Below are positions 1 through 9,649 of a DNA stretch of 64,000 nt, piece by piece. Origin of the DNA: Isoetes taiwanensis (Eukaryota > Streptophyta > Lycopodiopsida > Isoetales > Isoetaceae); NCBI GenBank assembly GCA_021234155.1, contig JAJEKV010000111.1, forward strand, positions 126,001 through 190,000, read 5' to 3'. The first letter of the stretch is position 1. The number at the start of each line of letters is the position of its first letter. Both the position numbers and the translations under genes were made by a program. The notes under the pieces were generated by a model. It was not told the DNA's origin, did no database searches, and saw only the letters and a program-made list of their open reading frames with translations.

Positions 1-405
1 TATTGGCTCCCTGTCCTATTTCTTTGTTTTCTCTAATCATTTTAGGGATCAAACATAGCACAGAGTTTGAATGAGAATGCAAGGCACATCAAAGATGCCA
101 CACAAAATCGTCTTTTGGAGCACAACATTTCTATGGGCTTGTTTAGGCCGGATCTCCCTGCATTCTTCCCACTATCAAAATGTTCGTGATATTTTTTGTA
201 GAAATTTTTATACTTATCTGTTTTTTCAACTTGACGATCGTTCTGTAGAGCAATGCATATTAAAGGACAGGATGCTACATTCTGTTGTGATTAGGATTTA
301 ATCAAATAACAAGCAAAATTTTAGCCTGCACTTATGGATGCAAAACTGGCTTTTGCATGTGGTGGCGAGAGAGTAAATTTGCATTGGTAATTCTTTTTTT
401 GTTTA
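1..405. other. no recognised gene
   Basis: AT-rich sequence. A short open frame on the plus strand resembles no family I know. It may be flanking sequence of the LINE fragment that follows. Confidence 0.4.
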
Positions 406-651
406 ATGAAGCCTGTAAATTCTTTCTTTAGCAACCATTTTAGATGTATTCAGTGTTTCTTAGATGCTTCATCTGATATATGCCCAGCCAACTATCGCAC
501 TATAATGGTCAGCTCTCTCTTTGCAAAACTGTTGGCTGGCATTCTTGAGCAGCGGTTGACGATATGGGCAGAAGAGGCAGACGTGCGGGCTCTGACACAG
601 GCATGCTTCCGGCCTAGAAATTCCACCATTGATCATATCTTCACTCTATGA
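406..651 (+). pseudogene. LINE (non-LTR) reverse transcriptase fragment
   Basis: The 81-codon frame contains the N-terminal part of a non-LTR reverse transcriptase. The stretch NYRTIMVSSLFAKLLAGIL followed by [17 protein letters not shown] matches the conserved NYRPI...K...RL and QAGFRPGRSTIDHI blocks of plant L1-like elements. In an intact element this would be the middle of a protein of more than 1,000 residues; the catalytic YADD block and both ends are missing. The frame stops where the truncated 3' end of the minus-strand gypsy element W begins, so the two remnants abut. It is certainly a dead fragment; the exact LINE clade cannot be told. Confidence 0.75.
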
Positions 652-1639
652 TTGAGGATAGCAGATCCATCAAATCATCTGCCCTTGGCAAAGCATACTT
701 ATTCTTTATCGTCTGCTTGTTGAGCTGGCGATAATCTATGCACATTTTTAAACTTCCGTCCTTCTTCTTCACGAAGAGTATGGGTGCTCCAAAAGGAGAC
801 ACACTTGCCCTAATAAATCCAAGGTCAAGCAATTCCTGTAGCTGCTTCTTGAGCTCAATCAACTCCGGGGTGCTCATCCTATAAGGTGCCTTGCTGGTAG
901 GCTTAGCATCTGGAGCTAGTGTGATACACTCCACACCCCTATAAGGTGGTAGCTGACGGATTTGATCTGAAAATACGTCATTGAACTCCCTGATGAGCCT
1001 TGCCACTGGCTTGGATAACTGATTTCCACTTTGGTCACTTCCCTTCTCTTTAGCTGGTTCAATTGCCTCTAACCTCAGGATATAATCCACCTTATTTCTT
1101 TCTATATTTTTCCTTAGCTGCTTCAAAGAAATACACTGCATTGGAGAAGCTACCTTCTTACCTTTCACTATGAATTTGGTGCCGTCCGGTGCTGTCATGG
1201 AGATCTCATTACGGTCGCAGTCGATCATGGCTTTCGCTGGCTTTAGGAACTCCATTCCTACTATAAGGTCAGCCCCTATCGGCCACTTACTTCCACTAAG
1301 GTCTATGTCGAATGTGATCCTCCTCCCCTTAGTGTGCCGAATGGCACCGTTTGCCATGCTAACTGGCTTTGGCTTAGACTTCAAGACTTTATTCTTCATT
1401 AGGGCAGCCAGCCTAGAAGAGGCAAAGTTATGAGAGCTACCTGTATCTATCAACACTAGATATGGACTGCTATCTATGAACCCCTCAGCCGCAATGACTG
1501 TGGACTGATTTTCAATATCACCTGACTCAATAGCTGCACAAATATAGCACTCACCCTCTATGAAATCTTGCGCTTCCTGCTGGTCGTCCTCTTCGTTGTC
1601 TCCTTCGGTTGGTGAATCCCCATCTGCAAGTTCTGCCAA
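650..1639 (-). pseudogene. pol: Ty3/gypsy protease and N-terminal reverse transcriptase (element W)
   Basis: A 330-codon open frame. The retroviral-type aspartic protease is at the start, with active site [13 protein letters not shown] at about residue 60 and the later hydrophobic block [10 protein letters not shown] at about residue 125. It is followed by the RT fingers: [64 protein letters not shown] and ADDLMDLL. These blocks are typical of plant chromoviruses. The frame has no ATG at its beginning because it continues from gag through an in-frame TAG just upstream. It is cut off before the catalytic YVDD motif, so no active RT can be made. In an intact element the protein would process Gag-Pol and copy RNA into DNA. 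Confidence 0.92.
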
Positions 1640-1816
1640 TGCTGCCTACATGACAAATGGACAATCGTGCATTCGGTGCCCTGGCTGGAAGCACCTAAAG
1701 CACAACTTCTTTTCAATGCATTCCTGTCTCTTTTCCTTTGGCAGGCTGTCCAGAAGATGCTTGAGCGAACTGCCCCCTGACCCGCTTTGTGGCTTACGGT
1801 CCCCAAAAGACTTTCA
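1640..1816 (-). pseudogene. gag: Gag zinc knuckle and gag-pol junction (element W)
   Basis: In the frame that continues into protease, the minus strand encodes CFRCFQPGHRMHDC, a perfect CX2CX4HX4C retroviral zinc knuckle (RNA packaging). It is followed by PFVM, an in-frame TAG, and then the protease frame. Element Y has PYVMSAT at the corresponding place without a stop. The TAG therefore most likely replaced a CAG glutamine codon. The segment is frame-shifted from the upstream gag ORF, which ends at 1817. Confidence 0.85.
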
Positions 1817-2798
1817 CTAAGCTTTCCCTTGATGTTGGCTTCCGGTTGGTGTAGTTGCTGATTGCTTATTCTGGTACTGCCCTGTTGATTTACCCTTGAA
1901 GGCCGACTGTTTCTCCCCTAGAGTTGCTGGTGCTTCTTCCAAACTTATGGCTTTATCCTCGGCTTCTGCCACTGTCTTTGGGTTGATTACTCGGACCAGC
2001 CTTTTGATGTTGTTGTTCAATCCCTCAATGTATCCATCAACCGCTTGCCTTTCAGAGATTCCCGGAACATGGAGCCTGAGCCGCATAAATTCCTCTGTGT
2101 ACTTGGCTACTGACAAGGTACCTTGGTTCAATCTGTAGAATTGCTGGATCTGCTTGCTAGTGTGCAATCTTGGCACAATGTCTTCGAAAGACCTTGCTGA
2201 AGGTCTTGAATCTGCAACTGTTTCTTTTCAGCTTATTGGACTTTGCATAGCCCTTCCACCAAATTCTGGCTGCTGCTATCAAGTTTGCTGTAACAACCTT
2301 CCCCATATCTTTGTCCTTCATGCCATAAGAATTGCCAAACTCTTCCATCTCGTCAAGCCAAGCTTCTGCCTCCATACCTGACCTGTCCTTCCCTGAAAAC
2401 TGACCCAACTTCCTAGTCTTCCACACATTGCTCATAGCGCTGTCCACTTTCTTCTGATAGTCATCTGTCTTTCTTGCCCTATCCCTTACCTGTGATCTAT
2501 CGGACTCACTGTCTGAGCTAGAACTGTCCTGGCTGTCAGAAGTGTCTGATGAACTGGAGCTGGATGGTGTTGGGGTCCTTCGGGTTCTCCTTTTTCTCTT
2601 TCTGTCCCCGACGTTTCCCTGATTGCCTTCCTCTTCTGGTTGTGGACCCTCCTCAATGCCTTGCTGAGGTAGTGGTGGGGGAGGTGGTGGAACAGGTGCA
2701 TATTCTTGAGCATTCATCAATGGGGTGGCCCAGTGAATCAGTTGGTGCATCTGGTTCCTCATCTGGGTGAGCCTTGCGTTGATTGATTCCACCGTCAT
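1817..2798 (-). pseudogene. gag: Ty3/gypsy gag, one frameshift (element W)
   Basis: Two overlapping frames (2798-2157 and 2176-1817) make one gag split by a single frameshift near 2165. The N-terminal part starts at an ATG and has a polyproline stretch, an acidic region, an Arg/Lys block and a serine-aspartate run. It then enters the capsid-like Retrotrans_gag region (WKTRKLGQFSGKD, AWLDEMEEFG, AARIWWKGYAK). The second frame holds the C-terminal half of the same domain (EFMRLRLHVPG, GYIEGLNNNIKRLVRVINP). Element Y encodes recognisable homologues of AWLDEM and EFMRLR/YIEG at 32.6-33.0 kb. Its role would be assembly of virus-like particles. The shift may be real or a sequencing artefact. Confidence 0.88.
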
Positions 2799-3121
2799 TT
2801 CCTCGTTGTTGTCTTCTTGTTCACGTCCAAATAGGTTTCTAGGTACCCATTGGTGATGTCGGCCCTGGCCTTGGGAACCTGAGCCGATGTTCCGGGCTGC
2901 AAGGATTGATCATCAATGCTTGTTATTTAGGTTACACATCAATCATACCTATTTACAATTGAATTATTGTTAGGTACAAAAGAAATCATGTGAATATTCC
3001 ACTTACAAGTCAAGGACTGAATGAAGTCATTAATATTTAAGAAATACATTTCATGAAGTACATGATAATATCTAAAACATAAATCATTCAATACAATTTA
3101 AATAACAAACAAAGCAGATTT
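2799..3121 (-). other. spacer between ORF2 and gag (element W)
   Basis: AT-rich with no coding frame. It is untranslated sequence upstream of gag, so gag lies more than 4 kb from the 5' LTR promoter. I see no clear TATA box here. Confidence 0.5.
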
Positions 3122-4631
3122 TTATCTTCGATGCCCCTTCATGGACTTGAAGAAGTTCTTGACGTCTTTGAGTCGTAGCCCTTTGCCGACGTTCTTCAAG
3201 ATCTTTCTGGCCGATCCTCCTTCGAGTGCTCTAGCCATTTGGGGTGCAGGGAGTTCGGGAGCTATTGCCGCTACCACTGTCAATGTTGCGTCCCTGAGGT
3301 GGCCCCTGGCGAAGTCGAGGCAGTGAAGAGCTACGGATCTCTTAAAGAGGATGAGATGAAGATGATCCAGTCCGTAGTCTAGTCTGGCGTGCTGCCCAAA
3401 GCCAGAGAGGGCTATGAGGAGCGCGACGGACTCTTCTCCTCTTGGGCTGAACTCCTTGTGAAATACTATCATCTGCCCTTCGCTAAGGGCTGGAAGATAG
3501 TATCGAAGCGCCTTGCCCTTCCCCTCGCAATGTTGAACCTCGCGGCTCCCTTCTAGCACCGCTTTCCCCTCGTAGGCATCTAGCTAGGAGGTCGCCATGG
3601 TCCCTCCACATGGTAGTTATGTGCTCTCCGATTGATGTTGGCGCAGCCTCGCGCGAACTCCCGGAATGGACTGGGTCGGCTGGAGCTTGGGCCTCTTCCC
3701 CGCTTGTACACCGCTTTGTATTTGCCGGAATTCTTCCTCCGAATGATTGGTTGTTGTCGCCGATATATCTCCCTTTATTCTGCCATAGGTCAGCCATATC
3801 CGGACATTGTCTATGAGTGTCGCTCGCTAACTCCCTTGGAATTTCCCCGATATGAGTAGTCGATGAAGTCGCCGCTCGCTTTTTTGCAATTAAGCCCAAG
3901 AGCTCATCGATCATGAGGCCCTTTCTGGCAGTAAGGAAGGTTGAGGGATGTCGCTGGCAAGATGTACTTTTCGCCGCCGATGATAACCGGTGATGTGGTC
4001 GCGGATGCCGACATGGGTTCGGAATTCACCATTGCGCCTTTCCCCGCCTGTTATTTGCCTCTCCATCCTCCTTGCCTCTCCTCCTCCCCAACTGGGTTTT
4101 CCTCCCCTAGTCGCCAGAAGTCTTGCTCAATCTCAGCAGTTGGTGTTCCCCGAGGTCATGCCGCGGTACTCGTGATTCGGGACTCCTCGATCTCATGAAT
4201 GTTGATCTGCTCCCTTCGAGTGTCGAAAGGTGCTAAATCTAAAAGCTGAATTGAGGGTTCACCTGCCTTGTTAATTGACTTGTACTGCATGAATAAGGCT
4301 AGGGCTGCAGGGGCTGAGAGATATCTATGCCTACTATGCTTGCAGGTCATGTAATCAGGCATGGGTCTAGTCCTATCCCACAGCTTGGTCTTAGATCCTC
4401 CCCCTAAGGTTTGGCTAAGCGAGTCCAAGGATACCCATTTCCCTCCCCTAGGCGGCAAGCTAACTTCCCAGGGTAGGACCTGCTGGTCATATTAGCAGTA
4501 TAATAGGAGGTTCTGCTCAATGTTGCATGAAGATCAAAGTGATGGTCAAAGACATGGAAGGCTTGCTCAGCAGGAAAATCATGGATATGGTTGGCAGCAT
4601 CATACCATCTAACAAAGCTAGAGGGCGCCAT
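3122..4631 (-). pseudogene. ORF2, unknown protein conserved in the H3-carrying family (element W)
   Basis: I do not recognise this protein. It is read here through at least two frameshifts. The frame from the ATG at 4631 begins MAPSSFVRWY and continues to about 4450. A second frame covers 4458-4156, and two more cover 3914-3483 and 3559-3122. The last ends in a lysine/arginine-rich tail (KILKNVGKGLRLKDVKNFF and a few more residues). Total coding capacity is roughly 450-500 residues. The N-terminus aligns with an ORF at the same position in element Y: both begin MA-x-S followed by F-x-RWY, then share a spaced A-x-Q-x-F-x-x-F pattern and D-x-x-AT-x-x-R. No transmembrane segment or known catalytic motif stands out. 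A TATA box lies 110 bp upstream. It is not gag, which follows separately. Confidence 0.55.
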
Positions 4632-4740
4632 TAAGCAAAGGTAAGTGTAGAAAATGGCTTGCAAAGATCAATAAAAGGCTGGAAAATCGCCTAGGATGCT
4701 AAGAAGTTCTGGTGAAGGGAAAATGACAAATGGGGCCCCC

Positions 4741-4748
4741 TTTTATAG
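4741..4748 (-). promoter_or_regulatory. TATA box upstream of ORF2 (element W)
   Basis: The minus strand reads CTATAAAAGGGGG, a near-perfect TATA box, 110 bp upstream of the ORF2 ATG at 4631. Element Y has TATAAATAG about 115-120 bp upstream of its ORF2. This suggests ORF2 is transcribed from its own internal promoter rather than only from the LTR. Confidence 0.6.
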
Positions 4749-4925
4749 ACTATGGTCTGCCTTGGGTTCCGTGCACAGGGGTTCTTGATGGGAAAAACTT
4801 ATGTTCGAAGGCTATGTGTGTCCAATTAAGCTACCATGAAGTGCAAATCTAAGCAAAGCAAAGCAAGAAACACTACATGGCAGTTTGTTGGATCAAATTT
4901 GGTCAAATTAGGCTAAAAAAGGCCA

Positions 4926-4996
4926 AATCGGAAGGGTTCGCGCGAAACAGCGTTCCGACGCGAGCGGAAAGGGTTTTTGCGCGGACCCTTCCGGTT
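4926..4996. repeat. hairpin repeat, copy 1 (element W)
   Basis: A GC-rich inverted repeat. The left arm (AAATCGGAAGGGT) pairs with the right arm (ACCCTTCCGGTTT) with one mismatch, around a loop that itself contains TTCGCGCGAA. A near-identical copy lies 191 bp away. Both sit between the H3 gene and ORF2. Confidence 0.75.
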
Positions 4997-5125
4997 TCGC
5001 AATTTTTGAAGCTAATTTGATAATTTTTGAGGTTTGGAAGATGCTAACATGGCTAATTGATCAATTCTAACCTAGCTGGCAACTTTTCTTGAGCAAATTA
5101 GACATCTAAAAGGGCCAAATTGGCC

Positions 5126-5203
5126 AAATCGAAAGGGTTCGCGCGAAACAGCGTTCCGACGTGAACGGAAGGGGTTTTTGCGCGGACCCTTCCGGTTTCG
5201 CCA
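5126..5203. repeat. hairpin repeat, copy 2 (element W)
   Basis: Second copy of the hairpin repeat, with the same GGGTTCGCGCGAAACAGCG core and the same ACCCTTCCGGTTT arm. It is 210-290 nt downstream of the H3 stop codon on the minus strand. Confidence 0.75.
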
Positions 5204-5415
5204 ATTTTTGATTAAAAAGATGGTTTGCTTGACTAGGGTATGATGATTAGTCCATTACAAGCTTGATACAAAAAAACTTACTATAATCTGACCTACTTAG
5301 CTATATTTTTATATCATAATACAATCAATTTACAGGGGGGAAAAGGAAATTATATTTATAAAACGGAATTCAAAATACATAGAAATTACTTAACATAATT
5401 ACAAAATTGGAGGAC

Positions 5416-6467
5416 TCAAGGTCGCTCCTTGCGGATTCTTCGCGCCAAGTGGATGTCCTTGGGCATCACCGTGACCCTCTTGGCGTGGATGGCACACAAA
5501 TTGCCTTCTTCAAAAAGCTGTGTGAGCTCTGTTTCAGCAGCTACCTGCAAGACTCGTGTGGTTAAAGGGGTTACCCTATAATCAGTCACGAAGTCTTGCA
5601 TAACTTCACGGATGAGGCGTTCGAAAGGCGCCTTCCTTATCAGGAGATTAGTACACTGCTGAAAGTGTTTAATCTCCCGAAACACCCGTGCGTGCCGAGA
5701 GTTAGGCCCGTGATGTGTCTTCTCGGGCTTCTTCGGCCGTGGAGGTGGCGGCTTCGGCTAACTCTTCGGCCAGCCGCCCTTAACGAATTTCTCCACGTTT
5801 TGCTTACAATACCAATCATTGTTCCTCTCGGCCCAAATGACGAAGGTACTCCCCGTATACCTTCATTCGCACTTAAATTCACGGCCCCGACGGAGCGCGG
5901 AATGGCCGTCAGCCCACCTTCGCTTCTTCACTACCTTAGGTGGCTTGGATCACTTGGGGGGGTCAAGCGGGTCCGGCTCCCCAACGCCTTTGTTGTTCTC
6001 CTCCGCCCTTCCTCCTCGTCCCCTCGCTGGCCTACCTTCGCGGACGGTCCCTTAGGTTGTCCTCTTGGTCCTCCCGCCTTCTCCCCTAAGCCCCTCTCCT
6101 CTTCTTTCCTCACTACCGCCACTCCTGGCCATTCGCTTGTCTTCTTCTTGTTGACGGCTGGGCCCGCCTCACGGGTCTCGAAGTCCGGGTCTGGTGTCGC
6201 CTGGTCGCCCTCCTGCTTCTTTCTTGGCCGAGATCACCAATCGGGAACTGCCCTGGCCCGCCGAGGTATCGACCCACCAGGCACCGCCGCCGGGCCGGGC
6301 TGCCCTCCTCCGGCGGGTGGAAGGTGTCATCCGTTGAAGACGCTTCGCCTCCCTCCTCGGCTTGGCCTAAGGTGTGGTGGAATCAACCACGGGAAGGCCC
6401 CTGCCGCCGCCATTGAGGGTATGGTTCTTGGCCCAGGCTTCCTGGCGGTTTGCTTGGTTCGAGCAAT
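5416..6467 (-). pseudogene. histone H3-like gene with extended tail (element W)
   Basis: The C-terminal 113 codons (5757-5416) are an uninterrupted histone H3 core: FREIKHFQ (alpha-N), [15 protein letters not shown] (alpha-1), [16 protein letters not shown] (alpha-2), [17 protein letters not shown] (loop 2) and [10 protein letters not shown] at the stop. By hand alignment it matches canonical H3 at about 55 of 89 core residues with no gaps, and it keeps the core cysteine. Loop 1 is divergent ([11 protein letters not shown]) but not lengthened. At 6467 the same strand encodes the exact H3 tail ARTKQTARK, preceded by ATT where the ATG should be. Between tail and core lie about 260 codons of Pro/Gly/Lys/Arg/Glu-rich sequence with stops or frameshifts. 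The gene lies between the PBS and ORF2 of an LTR retrotransposon and has no introns. It resembles canonical H3 more than CENH3. Confidence 0.88.
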
Positions 6468-6540
6468 GGATGACGTAAGGTTGACTAAGAGAGATAGGGT
6501 GGCAGACAAGGTTTGGGGGGGAATGAGGTGGCAAGAGACA

Positions 6541-6548
6541 TTTAAAAA
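6541..6548 (-). promoter_or_regulatory. possible TATA box upstream of H3-like gene (element W)
   Basis: The minus strand reads CCTTTTTAAATG about 75-80 bp upstream of the H3 tail codon. It is a weak TATA match, listed because Y has a clear TATA box at the corresponding place. Confidence 0.3.
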
Positions 6549-6582
6549 GGAAGGTGTTCTAGGAATATTCCCCTACCATTAA

Positions 6583-7009
6583 TAGGTCTATTAGCTCCCC
6601 TTATTAATGGCTCCAATATATTTAATTATTACCATATGCTTAATTATTAATATCTATACTTAATTATTAGATTCTATACCTAATTTCGTATTATACTTAG
6701 AATTTTAAATTTTTCCTAATGGTTTGGAGTGCCAATTACGAATTTGCACCATTTTTCACCCGGGTCTCAGATTGGCATGATTCTTCGACCCGTATGAGGT
6801 GAAATTTGATGCAGATGCATAATTTTCACTTCAATTTTACTAAAATGTGAATTTGACTCCTTCTCTTCTTCGTCTAACACTTAACCTATTTTCGGACCCA
6901 CTACCTAAGAGAAAAATTTTCCCCCATTTTCGAGGTTCCGGGGTGGAAATTTTCCATTTCGCACCCTACTAGGCCTGTTAGACTACTTTCAAGGATATGG
7001 TCAGTGCTA
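6583..7009 (-). other. untranslated leader between PBS region and H3-like gene (element W)
   Basis: AT-rich, no reading frame of note. I see no copy of the X/Y hairpin motif here. Confidence 0.45.
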
Positions 7010-7029
7010 GTTCTTGGTCAACCAAGAAC
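7010..7029. promoter_or_regulatory. 20-bp palindrome just downstream of the PBS (element W)
   Basis: GTTCTTGGT and ACCAAGAAC flank a two-base centre, a near-perfect palindrome starting three bases from the PBS. The same position in X and Y keeps it as TTCTTGG-AGA-CCAAGAG. The location recalls a retroviral dimerisation initiation site; that role is inference. Confidence 0.6.
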
Positions 7030-7032
7030 ATT

Positions 7033-7044
7033 GCTCTGATACCA
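7033..7044 (-). promoter_or_regulatory. primer-binding site, initiator tRNA-Met (element W)
   Basis: The minus strand reads TGGTATCAGAGC, the standard plant LTR-retrotransposon PBS complementary to the 3' end of initiator tRNA-Met. It starts one base after the LTR end (...CATCACA), which fixes the LTR border. Confidence 0.93.
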
Positions 7045-7045
7045 T

Positions 7046-8669
7046 TGTGATGCTCCCCACTGAACGACTCCCAGCCGTACACTCCGTAGGAAATCCCCCA
7101 TCCGGTCCTCGACCGCACGGGCCCTCCGTCTATCCCGCACTCTAGGATCACCGTAGTGCGGGAAGGGGACACGAAGGTGTCTTGCGCGCCCTTCCCCTTT
7201 AGGCTCCTATCACAGCGGAAGCATAAACATCGTCAGAACTAGCAATAACAATACATCATACTACCTCGAAGGGTAGCTCATCCACATATCCATAGGTGCA
7301 AAGAACATAATCATATGCCATAAAACATGAGAGCTCCTACCCGTGGGTTCGGCACATAAAGGAGGTAGACCGACCGATAAGTCTCAAGATAGAGCGCATC
7401 GAAGTCATAACAATGGCGGGCTGGCTATAGACAATGGCTAGGGTTGACCACTCCATCCGCCTCCCGCGTGCATACTTTGGTGATGACCTAGATCAGGCTC
7501 TCGACATAACTCTAGCCTTCCTGGATACGCAATCCCATAGGTATCACCCATCTAACTACCCAAAGTTGCATCTCCCTCGGGTCCGCCGAGGCAGAAGGGT
7601 TGCATCTCCCCTTCCTGTGGTCTAGAGGTTCCTCTGGCGGCTAGAGAATCGCGGGTGACACACGATTCATACCCGATCAACTCCCCAAAACAAGAGCCAA
7701 GCCGACACTTGCAACTTGAGAGGCAGGCAACACTATTGCCCCCAGAGGTGTCGGACCCATGCTCGCCCACACGAGGTGACCGATCATAAGCCTAGCCCAC
7801 TATGGGATCCCCTCAGAGTCCCCACTCTGTGGATCCTCCCTCCGCATTGCCTCTAGCCCCGCTGTGTAGTGCTAAGTCACATCATAGCCTCCATAGCCCT
7901 AAGGGGTTCCTATGCACAGCCGCATATAATAGGAACTAAATGATCTACACTAGAGCATACTACATATGGCCCTAGGTCTCTACCCCTTCCCAATACAAGA
8001 AGAGCAAACATGATCAACCAACATCTCATAACATCATATCATGATAATCATAATAAGAACATCTTAACCTAATCATACATATCTAACTAACAGTTAAGAT
8101 TCCTTGATTAGGGTTCAAGATATTCAACAAGGGTTCTAGGATGGCTCTACTCAAGATACAACATACAGACCCATCTGGAGTGCTAACTTCCATATGAACT
8201 ACCATGACTCTACCCATCTACCGCCCAGAAAGCGCCCTCCCATCCCCGGTGTTCCCATTGCTCCTTGACGGGTCAAGGTCGTGTTCCCTCTATGATCATA
8301 CACACACTTCTGGGCTGTCGCCCAGGCTATGCTACGACGAACGATGCTCAAACGGGTTTCGAAAAGGATGAGTGTTCAAAAAGCTAGAGTCAGGAAAAGG
8401 GTCTAGGGTTAAGGTTTGAGCCAATATAGGTGAGGGTCCACATGGGATGCCATATGGCACCTCTAGGATGGGGCCGTGTGGCGGTATGCCCAATAGGGTA
8501 AGGCCATGTGGAAATGGGCCTTATCCTAAGGTTATCTAAGTTAAGCATTAACTTAGATATGCACCCATTACCACTTTCTAAGGTATACAAGGCTACCAAA
8601 GGTCGACTTGTATAGTGACGGGTCCAGGAATATACGTATTTATGGTGTATATTCCCCTGGAACGTCACA
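7046..8669 (-). repeat. 5' LTR of element W
   Basis: About 1,624 bp. On the minus strand it begins TGTGACGTTCC and ends CATCACA, directly before the PBS. The first eleven bases are identical to the start of LTR B of element Y. No coding capacity. Its partner 3' LTR is missing because the element is truncated. Confidence 0.85.
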
Positions 8670-8675
8670 TCTATC

Positions 8676-8742
8676 TTGAGAAGAATAGAATAGAATAGAA
8701 TAGAATAGAATAGAATAGAATAGAATAGAATAGAATAGACTA
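8676..8742 (+). repeat. pentanucleotide microsatellite (AGAAT)n
   Basis: About twelve uninterrupted TAGAA units, immediately outside the 5' LTR of element W. Confidence 0.95.
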
Positions 8743-8745
8743 GAA

Positions 8746-9088
8746 TAGAGATTTTTTCCCAAAGTTAGTCATCTGTCTATCTACTTTAAAAGGTTTTCCA
8801 CCTCCTCTCTAAGGCACCATCTATCCTTGAGAGGTTTATAATATATCACTTCTCTAGGCTAGTATTCTTATCATCAATCCTTGAAGGACATCTCAAAAAG
8901 TTGTACTTAGAATCTTGTTACTACGTTGCAAACACAATAACTTCCTTTTTATCAAGAGCAAACATTTGAAAGAAAAGGCAACTTCTTGAACTCCATTCAA
9001 GTGTTTACAATGGTCAGTCAATCTAACAGTCACATGCACACATAAGTATCCCTTATACCTTATAAATCGCAAACACCTAACTTCCATA
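8746..9088. other. no recognised gene
   Basis: Spacer between elements W and V. AT-rich, nothing recognised. Confidence 0.5.
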
Positions 9089-9603
9089 CTGTCATGAACC
9101 TACGCGAAAACAAGGAAAATACGTGGAAAATACACAAGAAATACGGAAGAAATATGCCAAGATCGGCAAAGAATCTGATATATGAACAGGAATCAAGAGT
9201 ACAATGGCCCGAATGCAAGCAGGAACACGAGACAAATGCCTAGAAGGCTCAAAACTGGCATTGAAACGGAATGGTTCGACAAGAAGGAGGTGCCTCCTTA
9301 TATATCTAGACCAACGGTCAGGATCACGCCACTCCAATGGATGAGATCGCGCCAAGTGTCGCGCATGCATTTAGGTTCTAGAATGTTCTAGAACCTCCTG
9401 GAGATAGTCCCACATGTGAGGAAGACGTGTAGTTATGTCTTCAACAAATATTGGTAGCGCACTTGGCAAGAGTGTGTGACTCGCAACTTGAAGGTTCCAA
9501 ACTCTGTCTTGTGCAACTACCTTTTTGCATCCGTGTGACGACCATCTTTTGTACATACGAGTATAATGTTTGTATGATATGAATATCCATATGGTCGGCA
9601 CAC
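9089..9603 (-). repeat. probable 3' LTR of element V
   Basis: On the minus strand a GGAGGGGGGTGG polypurine tract (9605-9616) is followed by TGTGCCGACC. The stretch ends near CATGACA at about 9089, giving TG...CA borders and roughly 515 bp. A TATA box (TATATAAGG, about 9297-9305) lies inside. No second LTR is present to confirm the borders. Confidence 0.6.
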
Positions 9604-9649
9604 CACCCCCCTCCTACGACGGTGACGAGTCCTCGGAGCTGGGGCCGGA

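Larger units (their letters stand above)
650..8669 (-). mobile_element. element W: histone H3-carrying Ty3/gypsy retrotransposon, 3' truncated
   Basis: Read on the minus strand the order is: 5' LTR (8669-7046), one-base spacer, initiator-Met PBS (7044-7033), palindrome (7029-7010), histone H3-like gene (about 6467-5416), two hairpin repeats, TATA box (4748-4741), ORF2 (4631-3122), gag (2798-1640) and protease-RT (1639-650). The element stops inside the RT domain next to a LINE fragment; RNase H, integrase and the 3' LTR are missing. Gag and protease are homologous to those of element Y at 32.3-33.9 kb. H3 and ORF2 occupy the same relative positions in Y. W has the longest open frames of the family here, so it is the best-preserved reference copy. 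Confidence 0.9.

Noticed and set aside
5416-5757. Element W H3 as a captured CENH3
   Set aside because: Loop 1 is not lengthened, and the LLIRK-PF and C-terminal ARRIRKER wording is canonical-H3-like. Only the broken Y copy shows CENH3-like LLIP..APF, which is not enough to classify.
5596-6582. 328-residue open frame on the plus strand
   Set aside because: It is antisense to the GC-rich H3 tail-linker of element W. Its Pro/Arg/Leu-rich composition is typical of a shadow frame; the minus strand has the recognisable H3 motifs.
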